Below are positions 17,147 to 25,337 of a stretch of 64,000 nt of DNA, in pieces. The notes beneath the pieces are model-generated. The model was not told where the DNA came from and did not search any database. It was given only the letters and a program-made list of their open reading frames with translations. How positions within the stretch are numbered: the first letter of the stretch is position 1; each line of letters starts with the position of its first letter. A program made the position numbers and the translations under genes. This stretch comes from Paraburkholderia terricola. GTDB taxonomy: Bacteria; Pseudomonadota; Gammaproteobacteria; Burkholderiales; Burkholderiaceae. The stretch lies in contig NZ_FRAB01000019.1 of assembly GCF_900142195.1 (NCBI RefSeq), forward strand, positions 55,341-119,340, given 5' to 3'.

Positions 17147-17357
17147 CGACCGGCAAACGAGAGCGGAGCCATCACGATAGCCGCGGCGAAACATGCGCGC
17201 CATCGGCCGAACGGCCAGGTTGCGCGCATGCGCCGATAGCCGCACAATGGATCGAGCCTGTCCTGTTTGCCGTGCGCTTTCGGGCATTCCGGCACGCGGC
17301 GAAGCCATTCGAAGCGACGGGCACGGAATCGGGAAGCATGGAAATTCGGAGGCCGTG

Positions 17358-17678
17358 ATGGGTCATATCGCACACACCGATCACTTCGCGAGTTTCGCGG
17401 AGTTCTATCCGTTCTATCTGAGCGAGCATCGCAACACGGTTTCGCGGCGGCTGCATTTCGTGGGTTCGCTCGGCGTGATCGGCTGTCTCGCCATGGCGCT
17501 CGCCACCGGCCACTGGCTGTGGCTGCCGGTGGCCGTGGTCTGCGGATACGGCTTTGCCTGGGTCGGGCATTTCTTCTTCGAGAAGAACCGGCCGGCTACC
17601 TTCCGTCATCCGCTCTATAGCCTGATGGGCGACTGGGTGATGTTCAAGGACATCTGCGTCGGCAAGATCTCGCTGTAG
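17358..17678 (+). CDS. DUF962/Mpo1-like membrane protein
   Basis: The 106-aa product starts at an ATG five bases after GGAGG. The family signature is clear: EFYPFYLSEHRNTVSRRLHFVG at the N terminus and FAWVGHFFFEKNRPATFRHPLYSLMGDWVMFKDI at the end, with two hydrophobic stretches in between. The yeast relative Mpo1 is an Fe(II)-dependent dioxygenase that shortens 2-hydroxy fatty acids, and the conserved His residues in these motifs are the proposed iron ligands. The bacterial function is mostly untested. It is convergent with the yihY-like gene. Confidence 0.85.
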   Translation: MGHIAHTDHFASFAEFYPFYLSEHRNTVSRRLHFVGSLGVIGCLAMALATGHWLWLPVAVVCGYGFAWVGHFFFEKNRPATFRHPLYSLMGDWVMFKDICVGKISL

Positions 17679-17712
17679 TTTTCATGCCGCCGACGCATTG
17701 CCCGCCGGGCCG

Positions 17713-19026
17713 CTACGCCGCCTGATGCGGCATGGTCGAAGCGCCCTGCACGCTCTCCTGCGCACGCGCCGCGCGCGAGGCCGCGCGTGCGGCCAGCAAG
17801 GCCGCGAGCGTCACCTTCAGCTTGTCGTTTTGCAGCGCGGCCAGAAGCGTTGCGCCGTCCACCCGCGTGGAGTTGAGTTCAAGCTGATATTGGAGTTCGG
17901 CGCGGTCGATGATGAACAGGTCGAACAATCGCTCAACCGTGATCTGCGCCGGATTCGCCAGCAGAAGGAAATGCGGGCGCACGCCGTCTTCCTGCAATTG
18001 CGCGATCCATTCGATTTCCTCGAGCTTTTGCAGCAGGTTGATCGTGGTGTCCAGATCGCGGCGAAGCATTCGCGACAGGTCGGGCACGGTGTAGCCGCGC
18101 TCGCCGGCGTCGCGCGCCTCGGCGAGCCGCGCAAGCAGTTCGAGCGAATCGAACAGATTGCTGCCCTCGAACGTGGGCCGGTGAAACTGCCCGATGCGAA
18201 TCGCCGGCAAGGCGGAGGCGATCATCGCGCCCGCCAGGGTGATGAACCAGCACAGGTACATCCACAGCAGAAACAGCGGCACCGCCGCGAATGCGCCGTA
18301 CACGGCCGTGTAGGTGGGAATGCGGCGCACGTAGTAGCCGAAGCCGCGCTTGGCGAGTTCGAAGGCGATCGCGGCGGTCACGCCGCCGATCACCGCATCG
18401 CGCCATTCCACGCGGCAGTTCGGCAGATAGACGTAGAGAATCGTGAAGGCGAGCGCCGTCAACGGCAGCGCCGCGCCCGTGAGCGCCCATTCGATGACCG
18501 GCGTCATGCGCTGGGCCGCCGTGAAGGTCATGGATTGCGTGAACAGGTAGGAGGAAATCGACAGGCTCACGCCGATCAGGATCGGGCCGAGCGTGATGAT
18601 CGCCCAGTAGACGAGTATGCGCTGCGCGATCGGCCGCGCCTTGCGCACACGCCAGATCACGTTGAACGCGGATTCGACGGTCATCATGGTCATCACCGCC
18701 GTGACGAACAGCACGATCATGCCGATCGTGGTCAGCCCCTTGGCCTTTGCGGCGAACTGGTTCAGATACTTGAAGATCTGACTGTTCAGTTGCGCGGGCA
18801 TCAGGTGGTCGGCGAGAAAAAACTGCAGCGATTCCTGAAACGAGGCAAAGAGCGGAAACGCGGTGAACAGCGCGAACGCCACCGTGGCGAGCGGCACCAG
18901 CGCGAGCATGGTGGTGAACGTGAGGCTGCCGGCCACCTGCGGTATGCGGTCTTCGCCACTGCGCTTCGCGGCAAACTGCGCGAGCCGTTTGAGCGTGTCG
19001 AGATCGAAACGCACCCTGGACAACAA
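17713..19026 (-). CDS. YihY/BrkB-family inner-membrane protein
   Basis: The 437-aa protein has six or so hydrophobic segments over residues 25-275 with the family motifs AGSLTFTTMLALVPLATVAFALF and AVYGAFAAVPLFLLWMYLCWFITLAGA. The C-terminal 150 residues are soluble and contain a winged-helix-like stretch (YTVPDLSRMLRRDLDTTINLLQKLEEIEWI), as in the longer betaproteobacterial members. YihY was once misnamed RNase BN; its role is unclear, with transport or envelope functions proposed. Confidence 0.88.
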   Translation of the reverse strand: MLSRVRFDLDTLKRLAQFAAKRSGEDRIPQVAGSLTFTTMLALVPLATVAFALFTAFPLFASFQESLQFFLADHLMPAQLNSQIFKYLNQFAAKAKGLTTIGMIVLFVTAVMTMMTVESAFNVIWRVRKARPIAQRILVYWAIITLGPILIGVSLSISSYLFTQSMTFTAAQRMTPVIEWALTGAALPLTALAFTILYVYLPNCRVEWRDAVIGGVTAAIAFELAKRGFGYYVRRIPTYTAVYGAFAAVPLFLLWMYLCWFITLAGAMIASALPAIRIGQFHRPTFEGSNLFDSLELLARLAEARDAGERGYTVPDLSRMLRRDLDTTINLLQKLEEIEWIAQLQEDGVRPHFLLLANPAQITVERLFDLFIIDRAELQYQLELNSTRVDGATLLAALQNDKLKVTLAALLAARAASRAARAQESVQGASTMPHQAA

Positions 19027-19118
19027 ACCTGCCTCCTTGCTTCGTGAACCGGTGTTTCAGGAGAGGACGAAGACCTGGCCGAACGGCCATGCATGGCCTC
19101 TCCAGCGGACCCAGCCCC

Positions 19119-19124
19119 TATAAT
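19119..19124 (+). promoter_or_regulatory. Perfect -10 hexamer close to the wrbA-like start
   Basis: TATAAT lies only 12 bases before the first in-frame ATG (19137) and 21 before the preferred ATG (19146). Transcription from it would begin near 19131, giving an almost leaderless mRNA. No good -35 element is seen. Confidence 0.5.
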
Positions 19125-19145
19125 ACCCGTTCACCGATGAGGCTT

Positions 19146-19748
19146 ATGAAAGACATTCTCGTGCTCTATTACAGCCGTCACGGCGCCACGCGCGAGCTTG
19201 CGCTGGCGATCGCGCACGGCGTGGACAGCGTTCCCGGCATGCAGGCGCGCGTGCGCACGGTGCCGGCGGTGTCCACCGTCTGCGAGGCGTCGCAGCCGGA
19301 CATTCCCGCCGAAGGTCCGCCCTACGTCGAACTGCGCGACCTGGAGGAATGCGCGGGTCTCGCGCTCGGCTCGCCCACCCGCTTCGGCAACATGGCCGCG
19401 TCGCTCAAATACTTTCTCGACGGCACCACGCCGCAGTGGCTCTCCGGTGCGCTCGCCGGCAAGCCGGCCTGCGTGTTCACGTCCACCGGCAGTTTGCACG
19501 GCGGCCAGGAATCCACGCTGCTCTCCATGATGCTGCCGCTTCTGCATCACGGCATGCTGATCGTCGGCATTCCGTACACCGAGAGCGCGCTCACCACCAC
19601 GCAAAGCGGCGGCACGCCATACGGCGCGTCGCATTTCGCGCGCGCGGGCACCGCCGAACAAGGCATCTCCGCCGACGAGAAAACACTCGCCGTCGCGCTC
19701 GGCGCACGCGTCGCGCGCACGGCGGCTTGCATGAGCGAACGGCCGTGA
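19146..19748 (+). CDS. WrbA-like NAD(P)H:quinone oxidoreductase
   Basis: The 200-aa flavodoxin-like protein begins MKDILVLYYSRHGATRELA, the FMN-phosphate loop, and has LALGSPTRFGNMAASLKYFLD and VFTSTGSLHGGQESTLLSMMLPLLHHGM, the standard WrbA motifs. WrbA enzymes reduce quinones by two electrons and protect against oxidative stress. An ATG three codons upstream is also possible. The stop overlaps the GTG of the next gene (GTGA), so the DUF2069 protein is co-translated. Confidence 0.9.
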   Translation: MKDILVLYYSRHGATRELALAIAHGVDSVPGMQARVRTVPAVSTVCEASQPDIPAEGPPYVELRDLEECAGLALGSPTRFGNMAASLKYFLDGTTPQWLSGALAGKPACVFTSTGSLHGGQESTLLSMMLPLLHHGMLIVGIPYTESALTTTQSGGTPYGASHFARAGTAEQGISADEKTLAVALGARVARTAACMSERP

Positions 19749-20674
19749 ACGAGCCGGATGCCGGAACGCAGCGGCGTGAACCCGGTACGCCCGATGCGCC
19801 CGATGCGCCCGCGGCCGTCGACGCTGTCGATGCGCGAACGGTCGCGAGCGCGCCGCTTGCACGGCCCACCGCCAACGAGCCGCCCATGCGCATCGCAGCC
19901 AATGCTCCGAACGCGAAACCGTCCGATCGCGACCACGATGCCGAAACGGTCGGCACCTCGGCCACGGACACCTCGCCCATGCCCGCAACCGCCGCGCACG
20001 TGCGGCAAGGCAATGCCGGGGCACGCGGCGCCACAACCGCCCTGCCCGTGCGGCAAAAAACCGCCGCCGCGCTCGGCGCTACCACCGCCTTGCTCGCGCT
20101 GATCGTACTGTGCGCCGCCTGGGAAGGGTGGCTCGCGCCGCTGCGCCCCGGCGGCTCGGCGCTGCTGCTCAAGGCCGTGCCGCTGCTGCTCGCGCTGCCG
20201 GGCGTGTGGCGGCGCCGGCTGTACACGCTGCAATGGGCGTCGATGCTGATCCTGCTGTACTTTGCCGAAGGCGTCGTCCGCGGCTGGAGCGAGCGCGGTT
20301 TGAGCGCGCGCCTCGGCTGGCTGGAAGCCGTACTCGCCGTCGTCTTTTTCGTCTGCGCGATCGCCCATGTCGCGCCGTTCAAGCGCGCGGCCAAGGTGGC
20401 CGCGAAGCTGGCCGGCCAGCAGGCCGCCGAAGTAGGCGGCGAAGTAGGCGGCGAAGCGGGTGGCGAAGTCGGCGGCGACATGGACAGCGAAGTGGCCGGC
20501 GAAGCGGGCGCCAAAGTGCGCGGCGAAGTCGACGGCAAAGCACGCGCCAAGGTGCACACCAAAGCCCAGGCGGCTGCCGAACCAGCCGCTGAACCGCCCG
20601 CCGAAGTAACCGCGAAGCCAGCCGCCGAACAAGTCACGGAACCATCCGCCACGCAGGCCAAAACCCTCACCTGA
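19745..20674 (+). CDS. DUF2069 membrane protein with long low-complexity tails
   Basis: The conserved core (about residues 100-220) has four hydrophobic segments and the DUF2069 pattern GVWRRRLYTLQWASMLILLYFAEGVVRGWS. Family members are normally about 110-140 aa and cotranscribed with wrbA, as here. This protein is 309 aa from the GTG overlapping the wrbA-like stop. About 100 residues of Ala/Pro/Asp-rich sequence precede the core, and about 85 residues of Gly-Glu-Val-Ala repeats follow it. A later start (such as the Met before PATAAHVRQ) would remove most of the N-terminal extension. The repeats at the end are in frame and cannot be explained away by a start choice. Confidence 0.72.
   Translation: MNEPDAGTQRREPGTPDAPDAPAAVDAVDARTVASAPLARPTANEPPMRIAANAPNAKPSDRDHDAETVGTSATDTSPMPATAAHVRQGNAGARGATTALPVRQKTAAALGATTALLALIVLCAAWEGWLAPLRPGGSALLLKAVPLLLALPGVWRRRLYTLQWASMLILLYFAEGVVRGWSERGLSARLGWLEAVLAVVFFVCAIAHVAPFKRAAKVAAKLAGQQAAEVGGEVGGEAGGEVGGDMDSEVAGEAGAKVRGEVDGKARAKVHTKAQAAAEPAAEPPAEVTAKPAAEQVTEPSATQAKTLT
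20427..20478 (+). repeat. 12-bp in-frame repeat in the DUF2069 gene tail
   Basis: Units close to GGCGAAGTAGGC recur four times with decay, encoding G-E-V-G type tetrapeptides, and fade into related (E/K)(V/A)xG units to about 20560. The period is a multiple of three, so size changes keep the frame. Confidence 0.75.
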
Positions 20675-20729
20675 CGAAAACCGCGCGCCACGCCTTGATT
20701 TCTTCGTCCGAACACACCGACCGACCCAC

Positions 20730-22148
20730 ATGACTCAAGCCGCTTTCCTCTCCGCCTGCCGCGACGCCATCGGCCCCACCCAGGTGCTCACCGATCCGCA
20801 CGACACCGCGCCCTACCTCACCGACTGGCGCCGCCGCTACACCGGCGCGGCCTGTGCGGTGCTCTGCCCGGCCACGGCCGCCGAAGTCGCGGCGCTCGTC
20901 AAACTCGCCGGCGAACATCGCGTCGCGCTGGTGCCGCAAGGCGGCAACACCGGTCTCGCCGGCGGCGCCACGCCCGATGAAAGCGGCGCGCAGGCGGTCA
21001 TCAGCTTGCGGCGTCTGAATCGCGTGCGCGACATCGATCCGCACAACAACACGATCACCGTCGAAGCCGGCGTCGTCCTCGCCGAAGTGCAAAGACATGC
21101 CGAGGAAGCCGGCCGCCTGTTCCCCTTGAGCCTCGCCGCCGAAGGCAGTTGCACGATCGGCGGCAATCTCGCCACCAACGCGGGCGGCACCGCCGTGCTG
21201 CGCTACGGCAACACGCGCGAGCTATGCCTCGGCCTGGAAGTGGTCACGCCGCAAGGCGAACTGTGGGACGGCCTGCGCGGACTGCGCAAGGACAACACCG
21301 GCTACGACTTGCGCGATCTGTTCATCGGCGCGGAGGGCACGCTCGGCATCATCACGGCGGCGGTGCTCAAGCTGCATCCGCAACCGGCCGCGCGCGTCAC
21401 GGCGCTCGCCGGGCTGGCTTCGCCCGATGCGGCGCTCGACTTTCTCGCGCTCACGCAACGCGTCGCCGGGCCGCTTCTGACCGGCTTCGAACTGATGTCG
21501 GATTTCTGTCTGCGGCTGGTGGGCCGGCACTTCGAACAGATGCGCTATCCGTTTGCCGAATCGCACGCGCAAATCGTGCTGCTGGAATTGTCGGACAGCG
21601 AAAGCGAGGAACACGCCCGCGCGCTGTTCGAGCGTCTGATGGAAACGGCGCTCGAAGAAGGTCTCGTGCAAGACGCGGTGGTCGCCGAAAACCTCGCACA
21701 GTCGCGCGCTTTCTGGAATCTGCGCGAACACATTCCGCTCGCGCAAGCCGAGGAAGGTCTGAACATCAAGCACGACATCGCGGTGCCGATCTCGCGCATC
21801 GGCCGCTTCATCGAGGAAACCGACGCCGCGATCGCCCAGGCGGTGCCGGGCGCGCGCATGGTGACGTTCGGCCATCTCGGCGACGGCAACCTGCACTACA
21901 ACGTGCAGGCGCCCGAAGGCGGCGACGCGATGGCGTTTCTCGACCAATACCAGAGCGCGATCAACCAGATCGTCTACGACAGCGTGCATCGGCATCGCGG
22001 CAGCATCAGCGCGGAACACGGGCTCGGCCAGTTGAAGATCGACGAAGCGATGCAGTACAAGCAGGACGTCGAGGTGCGGTTGATGCGCGCCGTCAAGCTC
22101 GCGCTCGATCCGCTGAACCTGATGAACCCCGGCAAGGTGCTACGCTAA
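20730..22148 (+). CDS. FAD-linked D-2-hydroxyacid dehydrogenase (GlcD/D2HGDH-like)
   Basis: The 472-aa protein belongs to the VAO/PCMH flavoprotein family. It has an N-terminal FAD-binding domain with VPQGGNTGLAGGATPDESG, GCTIGG-like SCTIGGNLATNAGGTAVLRYGNTRELCLGLEVV and LFIGAEGTLGIITAA, and a C-terminal FAD-oxidase domain with TFGHLGDGNLHYNV and HRGSISAEHGLGQLK. These are shared by D-2-hydroxyglutarate dehydrogenase, D-lactate dehydrogenase and GlcD. The single-subunit form with the full C-terminal domain best fits a D-2-hydroxyglutarate or D-lactate dehydrogenase passing electrons to the quinone pool or an electron-transfer flavoprotein. The substrate is undecided. Confidence 0.87.
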   Translation: MTQAAFLSACRDAIGPTQVLTDPHDTAPYLTDWRRRYTGAACAVLCPATAAEVAALVKLAGEHRVALVPQGGNTGLAGGATPDESGAQAVISLRRLNRVRDIDPHNNTITVEAGVVLAEVQRHAEEAGRLFPLSLAAEGSCTIGGNLATNAGGTAVLRYGNTRELCLGLEVVTPQGELWDGLRGLRKDNTGYDLRDLFIGAEGTLGIITAAVLKLHPQPAARVTALAGLASPDAALDFLALTQRVAGPLLTGFELMSDFCLRLVGRHFEQMRYPFAESHAQIVLLELSDSESEEHARALFERLMETALEEGLVQDAVVAENLAQSRAFWNLREHIPLAQAEEGLNIKHDIAVPISRIGRFIEETDAAIAQAVPGARMVTFGHLGDGNLHYNVQAPEGGDAMAFLDQYQSAINQIVYDSVHRHRGSISAEHGLGQLKIDEAMQYKQDVEVRLMRAVKLALDPLNLMNPGKVLR

Positions 22149-22222
22149 GGTTTGAAGCCGCCGCGTTTCTGAACGCGTCGGAATGCGTCGTCTGAACGCT
22201 ATAAATCGCAGGAGCCGTAGCC

Positions 22223-23029
22223 GTGAAGATTCGAGTGTTGTCCGATCTGCATCTGGAGAACGACGAGCCCGATCTGATCCCGCATGCGCAGGCGGATCTG
22301 ATCGTGCTGGCGGGCGACATTCACAATCACGCGGCCGGTCCGCGCTGGGCCGCCCAGATCTTCGACGGCGCCGCGCCGGTGGTCTACGTGCCCGGCAATC
22401 ACGAATACTACGACGGCGAATTCGGCGCGCTCGAAGCCGCCCTGTACGACGCGGCCGCGCAAGTCGACAACGTGCACGTGCTGAACAACGCCGCGCTGGT
22501 CGACCGCCAGGGCGGCTGGCGCATCCTCGGCACCACCTTGTGGACCGACTTCGAACTCTACGGCGCGGACCCCGACACGCTCGCCGGGTCGATCGACGCG
22601 TCGCGCCGGGTGATGCTCGACTTCCGCGGCCCGATCCAGATGAATTGGCCGCACGACCCCCACGACTCCCCGCGCGACTTCACGCCCGACGACTCGCTCG
22701 CGCTGCACCGCCGCGCGCGCGCCTGGCTCGAAAGCGAGCTTGCCAGGCCGTTCGCCGGCAAGACGATCGTCGTCACGCATCACGCGCCGCATCGGCTGAG
22801 TCTCGCCGAGCATTACGCGCAAGACCGCGCGTCGGCGGGCTTCGTCAATCATTTGCCGGAACTGGTGCGCTCGCCCGTCGCGTTGTGGATTCATGGGCAC
22901 ACGCACACGTCTTTCGATTACACCGTGAACGGCACACGCGTGGTCTGCAATCCGCGCGGCTACTTCGACCGGCGCAGCGGACAGTGGGAGAACCCACAGT
23001 TCGCATGGGATAAGGTCGTCGAGGTGTAG
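22223..23029 (+). CDS. Calcineurin-like metallophosphoesterase
   Basis: The 268-aa product opens at a GTG eight bases after GGAG. It has the metal-binding motifs of the family in order: SDLHLE (Asp8, His10), LAGDIHNH, VPGNHEYYDGEF, VVTHHAPH and HGHTHTSFDY. These proteins hydrolyse phosphoesters with two metal ions. No additional domain or signal peptide hints at the substrate. It lies 74 bases after the dehydrogenase gene on the same strand. Confidence 0.88.
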   Translation: MKIRVLSDLHLENDEPDLIPHAQADLIVLAGDIHNHAAGPRWAAQIFDGAAPVVYVPGNHEYYDGEFGALEAALYDAAAQVDNVHVLNNAALVDRQGGWRILGTTLWTDFELYGADPDTLAGSIDASRRVMLDFRGPIQMNWPHDPHDSPRDFTPDDSLALHRRARAWLESELARPFAGKTIVVTHHAPHRLSLAEHYAQDRASAGFVNHLPELVRSPVALWIHGHTHTSFDYTVNGTRVVCNPRGYFDRRSGQWENPQFAWDKVVEV

Positions 23030-23101
23030 CGCCGCCGCACTCGCGGCACTACGCTGTTGAGATCGCCGTGCCGGCGAGGCGCTGGTCCGTGGAGGTCGCT
23101 C

Positions 23102-23824
23102 ATGTGTGGTCGAATCAGCCAGTACCGCGATCCGCATCTGTACGCCCGGCATCTCGGCCTCGCCGATCCGCTGATGCTATTCGACGCCGCCGACCGCCGT
23201 CCCGGCTATAGCCTCGCGCCGGGCACGCATCCGCTCACGATCTACCCGGACCAGACGCTGCGCGCGATCCATTGGGGCTATTGCCCGGACTGGGCGCGCG
23301 AGCAGCATCTGCCGCAGACGATCAACGCGCGCGCCGCCACCGCGCCGAACGCGCGTTACTTCGAGCAACTGTGGAAAACCGGACGCGTGCTGGTGCCCGC
23401 GGACGGCTGGTTCGAATGGCACGCGGAAACGGCGCCCGAAAGCAGTGACAGCGCGGGCCCCGCCGCGGAGGTTGCCGCCATGGTCCGCCAGCCCTACTAC
23501 GTCCACCTGAAGAGCGACGCGCCGATGTATCTGGCGGCATTGTCGAGCGTGCGCGGCACGGAACCGCAAACCGAAGGCATGGGACTGGTGATCGTGACGG
23601 CCAACGCCGACGCGGGTCTCGTCGACGTGCACGACCGGCGGCCGCTGGTATTCGGGCCCGAGGCGGCGCGCCGCTGGCTGGACCCCGCATTGCCGGCCGA
23701 TGAACTCGAACATCTGACGCGCAGCGCCTGCCTCGCGGCCGGGCGGTTCCGCTGGCACCGGGTGGGTCCCGGCGTCGATCGCGTGCTCAACGACGAGCCG
23801 GGCCTGATCGAAGCGCTGGACTAA
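23102..23824 (+). CDS. SOS response-associated peptidase / abasic-site protein (YedK/HMCES)
   Basis: The 240-aa protein begins MCGRISQY, with Cys2 as the catalytic residue that forms a thiazolidine link with abasic sites in single-stranded DNA once the initiator Met is removed. Other SRAP motifs are WGYCPDW, TINARAATAP, RVLVPADGWFEWH and VHDRRPLVF. An upstream frame extension would bury Cys2, so the ATG at 23102 is firm. No LexA box of the E. coli type was evident upstream. Confidence 0.93.
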   Translation: MCGRISQYRDPHLYARHLGLADPLMLFDAADRRPGYSLAPGTHPLTIYPDQTLRAIHWGYCPDWAREQHLPQTINARAATAPNARYFEQLWKTGRVLVPADGWFEWHAETAPESSDSAGPAAEVAAMVRQPYYVHLKSDAPMYLAALSSVRGTEPQTEGMGLVIVTANADAGLVDVHDRRPLVFGPEAARRWLDPALPADELEHLTRSACLAAGRFRWHRVGPGVDRVLNDEPGLIEALD

Positions 23825-23898
23825 AAGCGGAAGGCGCACAGGCGCCGCTCAAGAAAAACACCTCTGCAGGCCCGCAATATCCAACGCGATAACGACGT

Positions 23899-24057
23899 TC
23901 AACGGTCGCGCCGTTGTCCCCGCGCATCGGGGCGCGCGATCTTGATCGGCACGAGTTGCGGCTGCTGTTCGCGCAGGCGGCGCAGCAAATCGCGCGATGC
24001 GGCGATTCCGATCAGTCCAAGCATGACGGCCACGCCGATCATCAGATGCGTATCCAT
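23899..24057 (-). CDS. Small single-span membrane protein, 52 aa
   Basis: The frame starts MDTHLMIGVAVMLGLIGIAAS with GAGGG five bases before the ATG. It gives one hydrophobic helix near the N terminus and a basic tail (RDLLRRLREQQPQLVPIKIARPDARGQRRDR). I do not recognise a family. The good ribosome-binding site and the clean membrane segment argue for a real gene; its small size argues for caution. It lies between two genes on opposite strands. Confidence 0.5.
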   Translation of the reverse strand: MDTHLMIGVAVMLGLIGIAASRDLLRRLREQQPQLVPIKIARPDARGQRRDR

Positions 24058-24243
24058 GAATCCCTCGTCCTTCCAGTTGTTGCGATTTGCCGAGCGGCGG
24101 TGAATGGAGCGCGTGCGGCCGAAGCGGCAGCGCGTGAACCACACGTTAGCAAATCGACTTGAGCATGAAAGTAAGGAAATGTTGCGGCGCGGCGGTTGTG
24201 TAACAGCCTGTCACCGCGCGGCGCGCCACCCCGTCCGCCAGGC

Positions 24244-25182
24244 TCAGCCGCGCGCGAACTGGCGCAATTCCGCCTGATCGGCGGCCAGCGTGGCGGGCAG
24301 TTCGTCGCGCAGAAACTCCACCCACGTGCGGATTTTCGCGTCCAGGTACTGTCGCGACGGATACAGCGCATACAGATTCATTTCCTGCGACGTGTATTGC
24401 GGCAGCAACCACACGAACGCGCCGCTACGCAAACCGCTGATCGCCGAATAGATGGGAATCAGGCCGATGCCCATGCCATTACTCACCGCCACCGCCATCG
24501 CCTCGGCGACGTTCACCTGGAACGGGGTCGGCCCGAGTGTGATCGTTTCGTCGCCGTTCGGGCCGTCGAAGGTCCATTTGTCGGACGGAAACACCGGCGC
24601 CACCATTTGCAGGCAGGTGTGATGCGCGAGATCGGCGGGCGTCTGCGGCACGCCGTGCCGTTCCAGATAAGCGGGCGACGCGCAGGCGATGCTGAAGGCG
24701 CTGCCGAGACGCTGCGACACCAGTCCCGAATCGGGCAGGCTGGTGGCCAGCGTCAGCGAGACGTCGAAGCCCTCGTCGAGCAGATCAGGGATGCGCTGCG
24801 CCAGCGTCAGTTCGACGTGCACGTCCGGATAGCGCTGCTGATAGCGGCCGACCGCCGGCACCACGTAATGCTGGCCGAAACTCGTCATCGCGTGAATTTT
24901 CAGCTTGCCTGCGGGGCGGGCGTGGGCATCGCCCGCCTCGGCTTCGGCCTGATCCACATAGGCGAGGATCTGTTCGCAGCGCTGCAGGTAACGTTCGCCC
25001 GCCTCGGTCAGCGCGATGCGGCGCGTCGTGCGGTTCAACAGGCGCGTGCGCAGATGCGCTTCCAGATCGGACACCGCGCGTGACGCGTACGCCGTGGTCG
25101 TGTTCAGGTGCTGCGCGGCACCCGTAAAACTGCCCGCTTCGACGACGCGGACAAATACGCGCATGTTTTGAAGCGTATCCAT
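24244..25182 (-). CDS. LysR-family regulator divergent from aromatic-acid efflux operon
   Basis: The 312-aa protein has an N-terminal winged helix-turn-helix (MDTLQNMRVFVRVVEAGSFTGAAQHLNTTTAYASRAVSDLEAHLRTRL, here read in parts) and a C-terminal effector domain with GKLKIHAM, GSAFSIACASPAYL and AMAVAVSNGMGIGLIP. It is transcribed away from the efflux genes starting at 25338. That matches the AaeR/AaeXAB layout of E. coli, where AaeR responds to hydroxylated aromatic acids. It therefore probably activates the operon in response to an aromatic carboxylate (inference). Confidence 0.88.
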   Translation of the reverse strand: MDTLQNMRVFVRVVEAGSFTGAAQHLNTTTAYASRAVSDLEAHLRTRLLNRTTRRIALTEAGERYLQRCEQILAYVDQAEAEAGDAHARPAGKLKIHAMTSFGQHYVVPAVGRYQQRYPDVHVELTLAQRIPDLLDEGFDVSLTLATSLPDSGLVSQRLGSAFSIACASPAYLERHGVPQTPADLAHHTCLQMVAPVFPSDKWTFDGPNGDETITLGPTPFQVNVAEAMAVAVSNGMGIGLIPIYSAISGLRSGAFVWLLPQYTSQEMNLYALYPSRQYLDAKIRTWVEFLRDELPATLAADQAELRQFARG

Positions 25183-25221
25183 GCCTTTCCTTGGTAATCC
25201 GGACCGATTGTTTCACGATTC

Positions 25222-25300
25222 GTAACGGCGATTATCTCAAATTCCGTAAAAATGCCTTGCACCGTTACGGGTTATTCCGCAATCGATCAAAAAATATAAT
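25222..25300 (+). promoter_or_regulatory. Efflux operon promoter with paired LysR half-sites
   Basis: A perfect -10 (TATAAT, 25295-25300) with no good -35 lies 37 bases before the first efflux gene. Two half-sites, GTAACGG (25222-25228) and CCGTTAC (25262-25268), are perfect inverted copies spaced 40 bases centre to centre, close to four helical turns. A weak -35 with upstream paired sites fits activation by the divergent LysR protein. Confidence 0.45.
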
Positions 25301-25337
25301 GGCGCACAAGCTTCTATAGCCAATTTTTGGAGGAATC

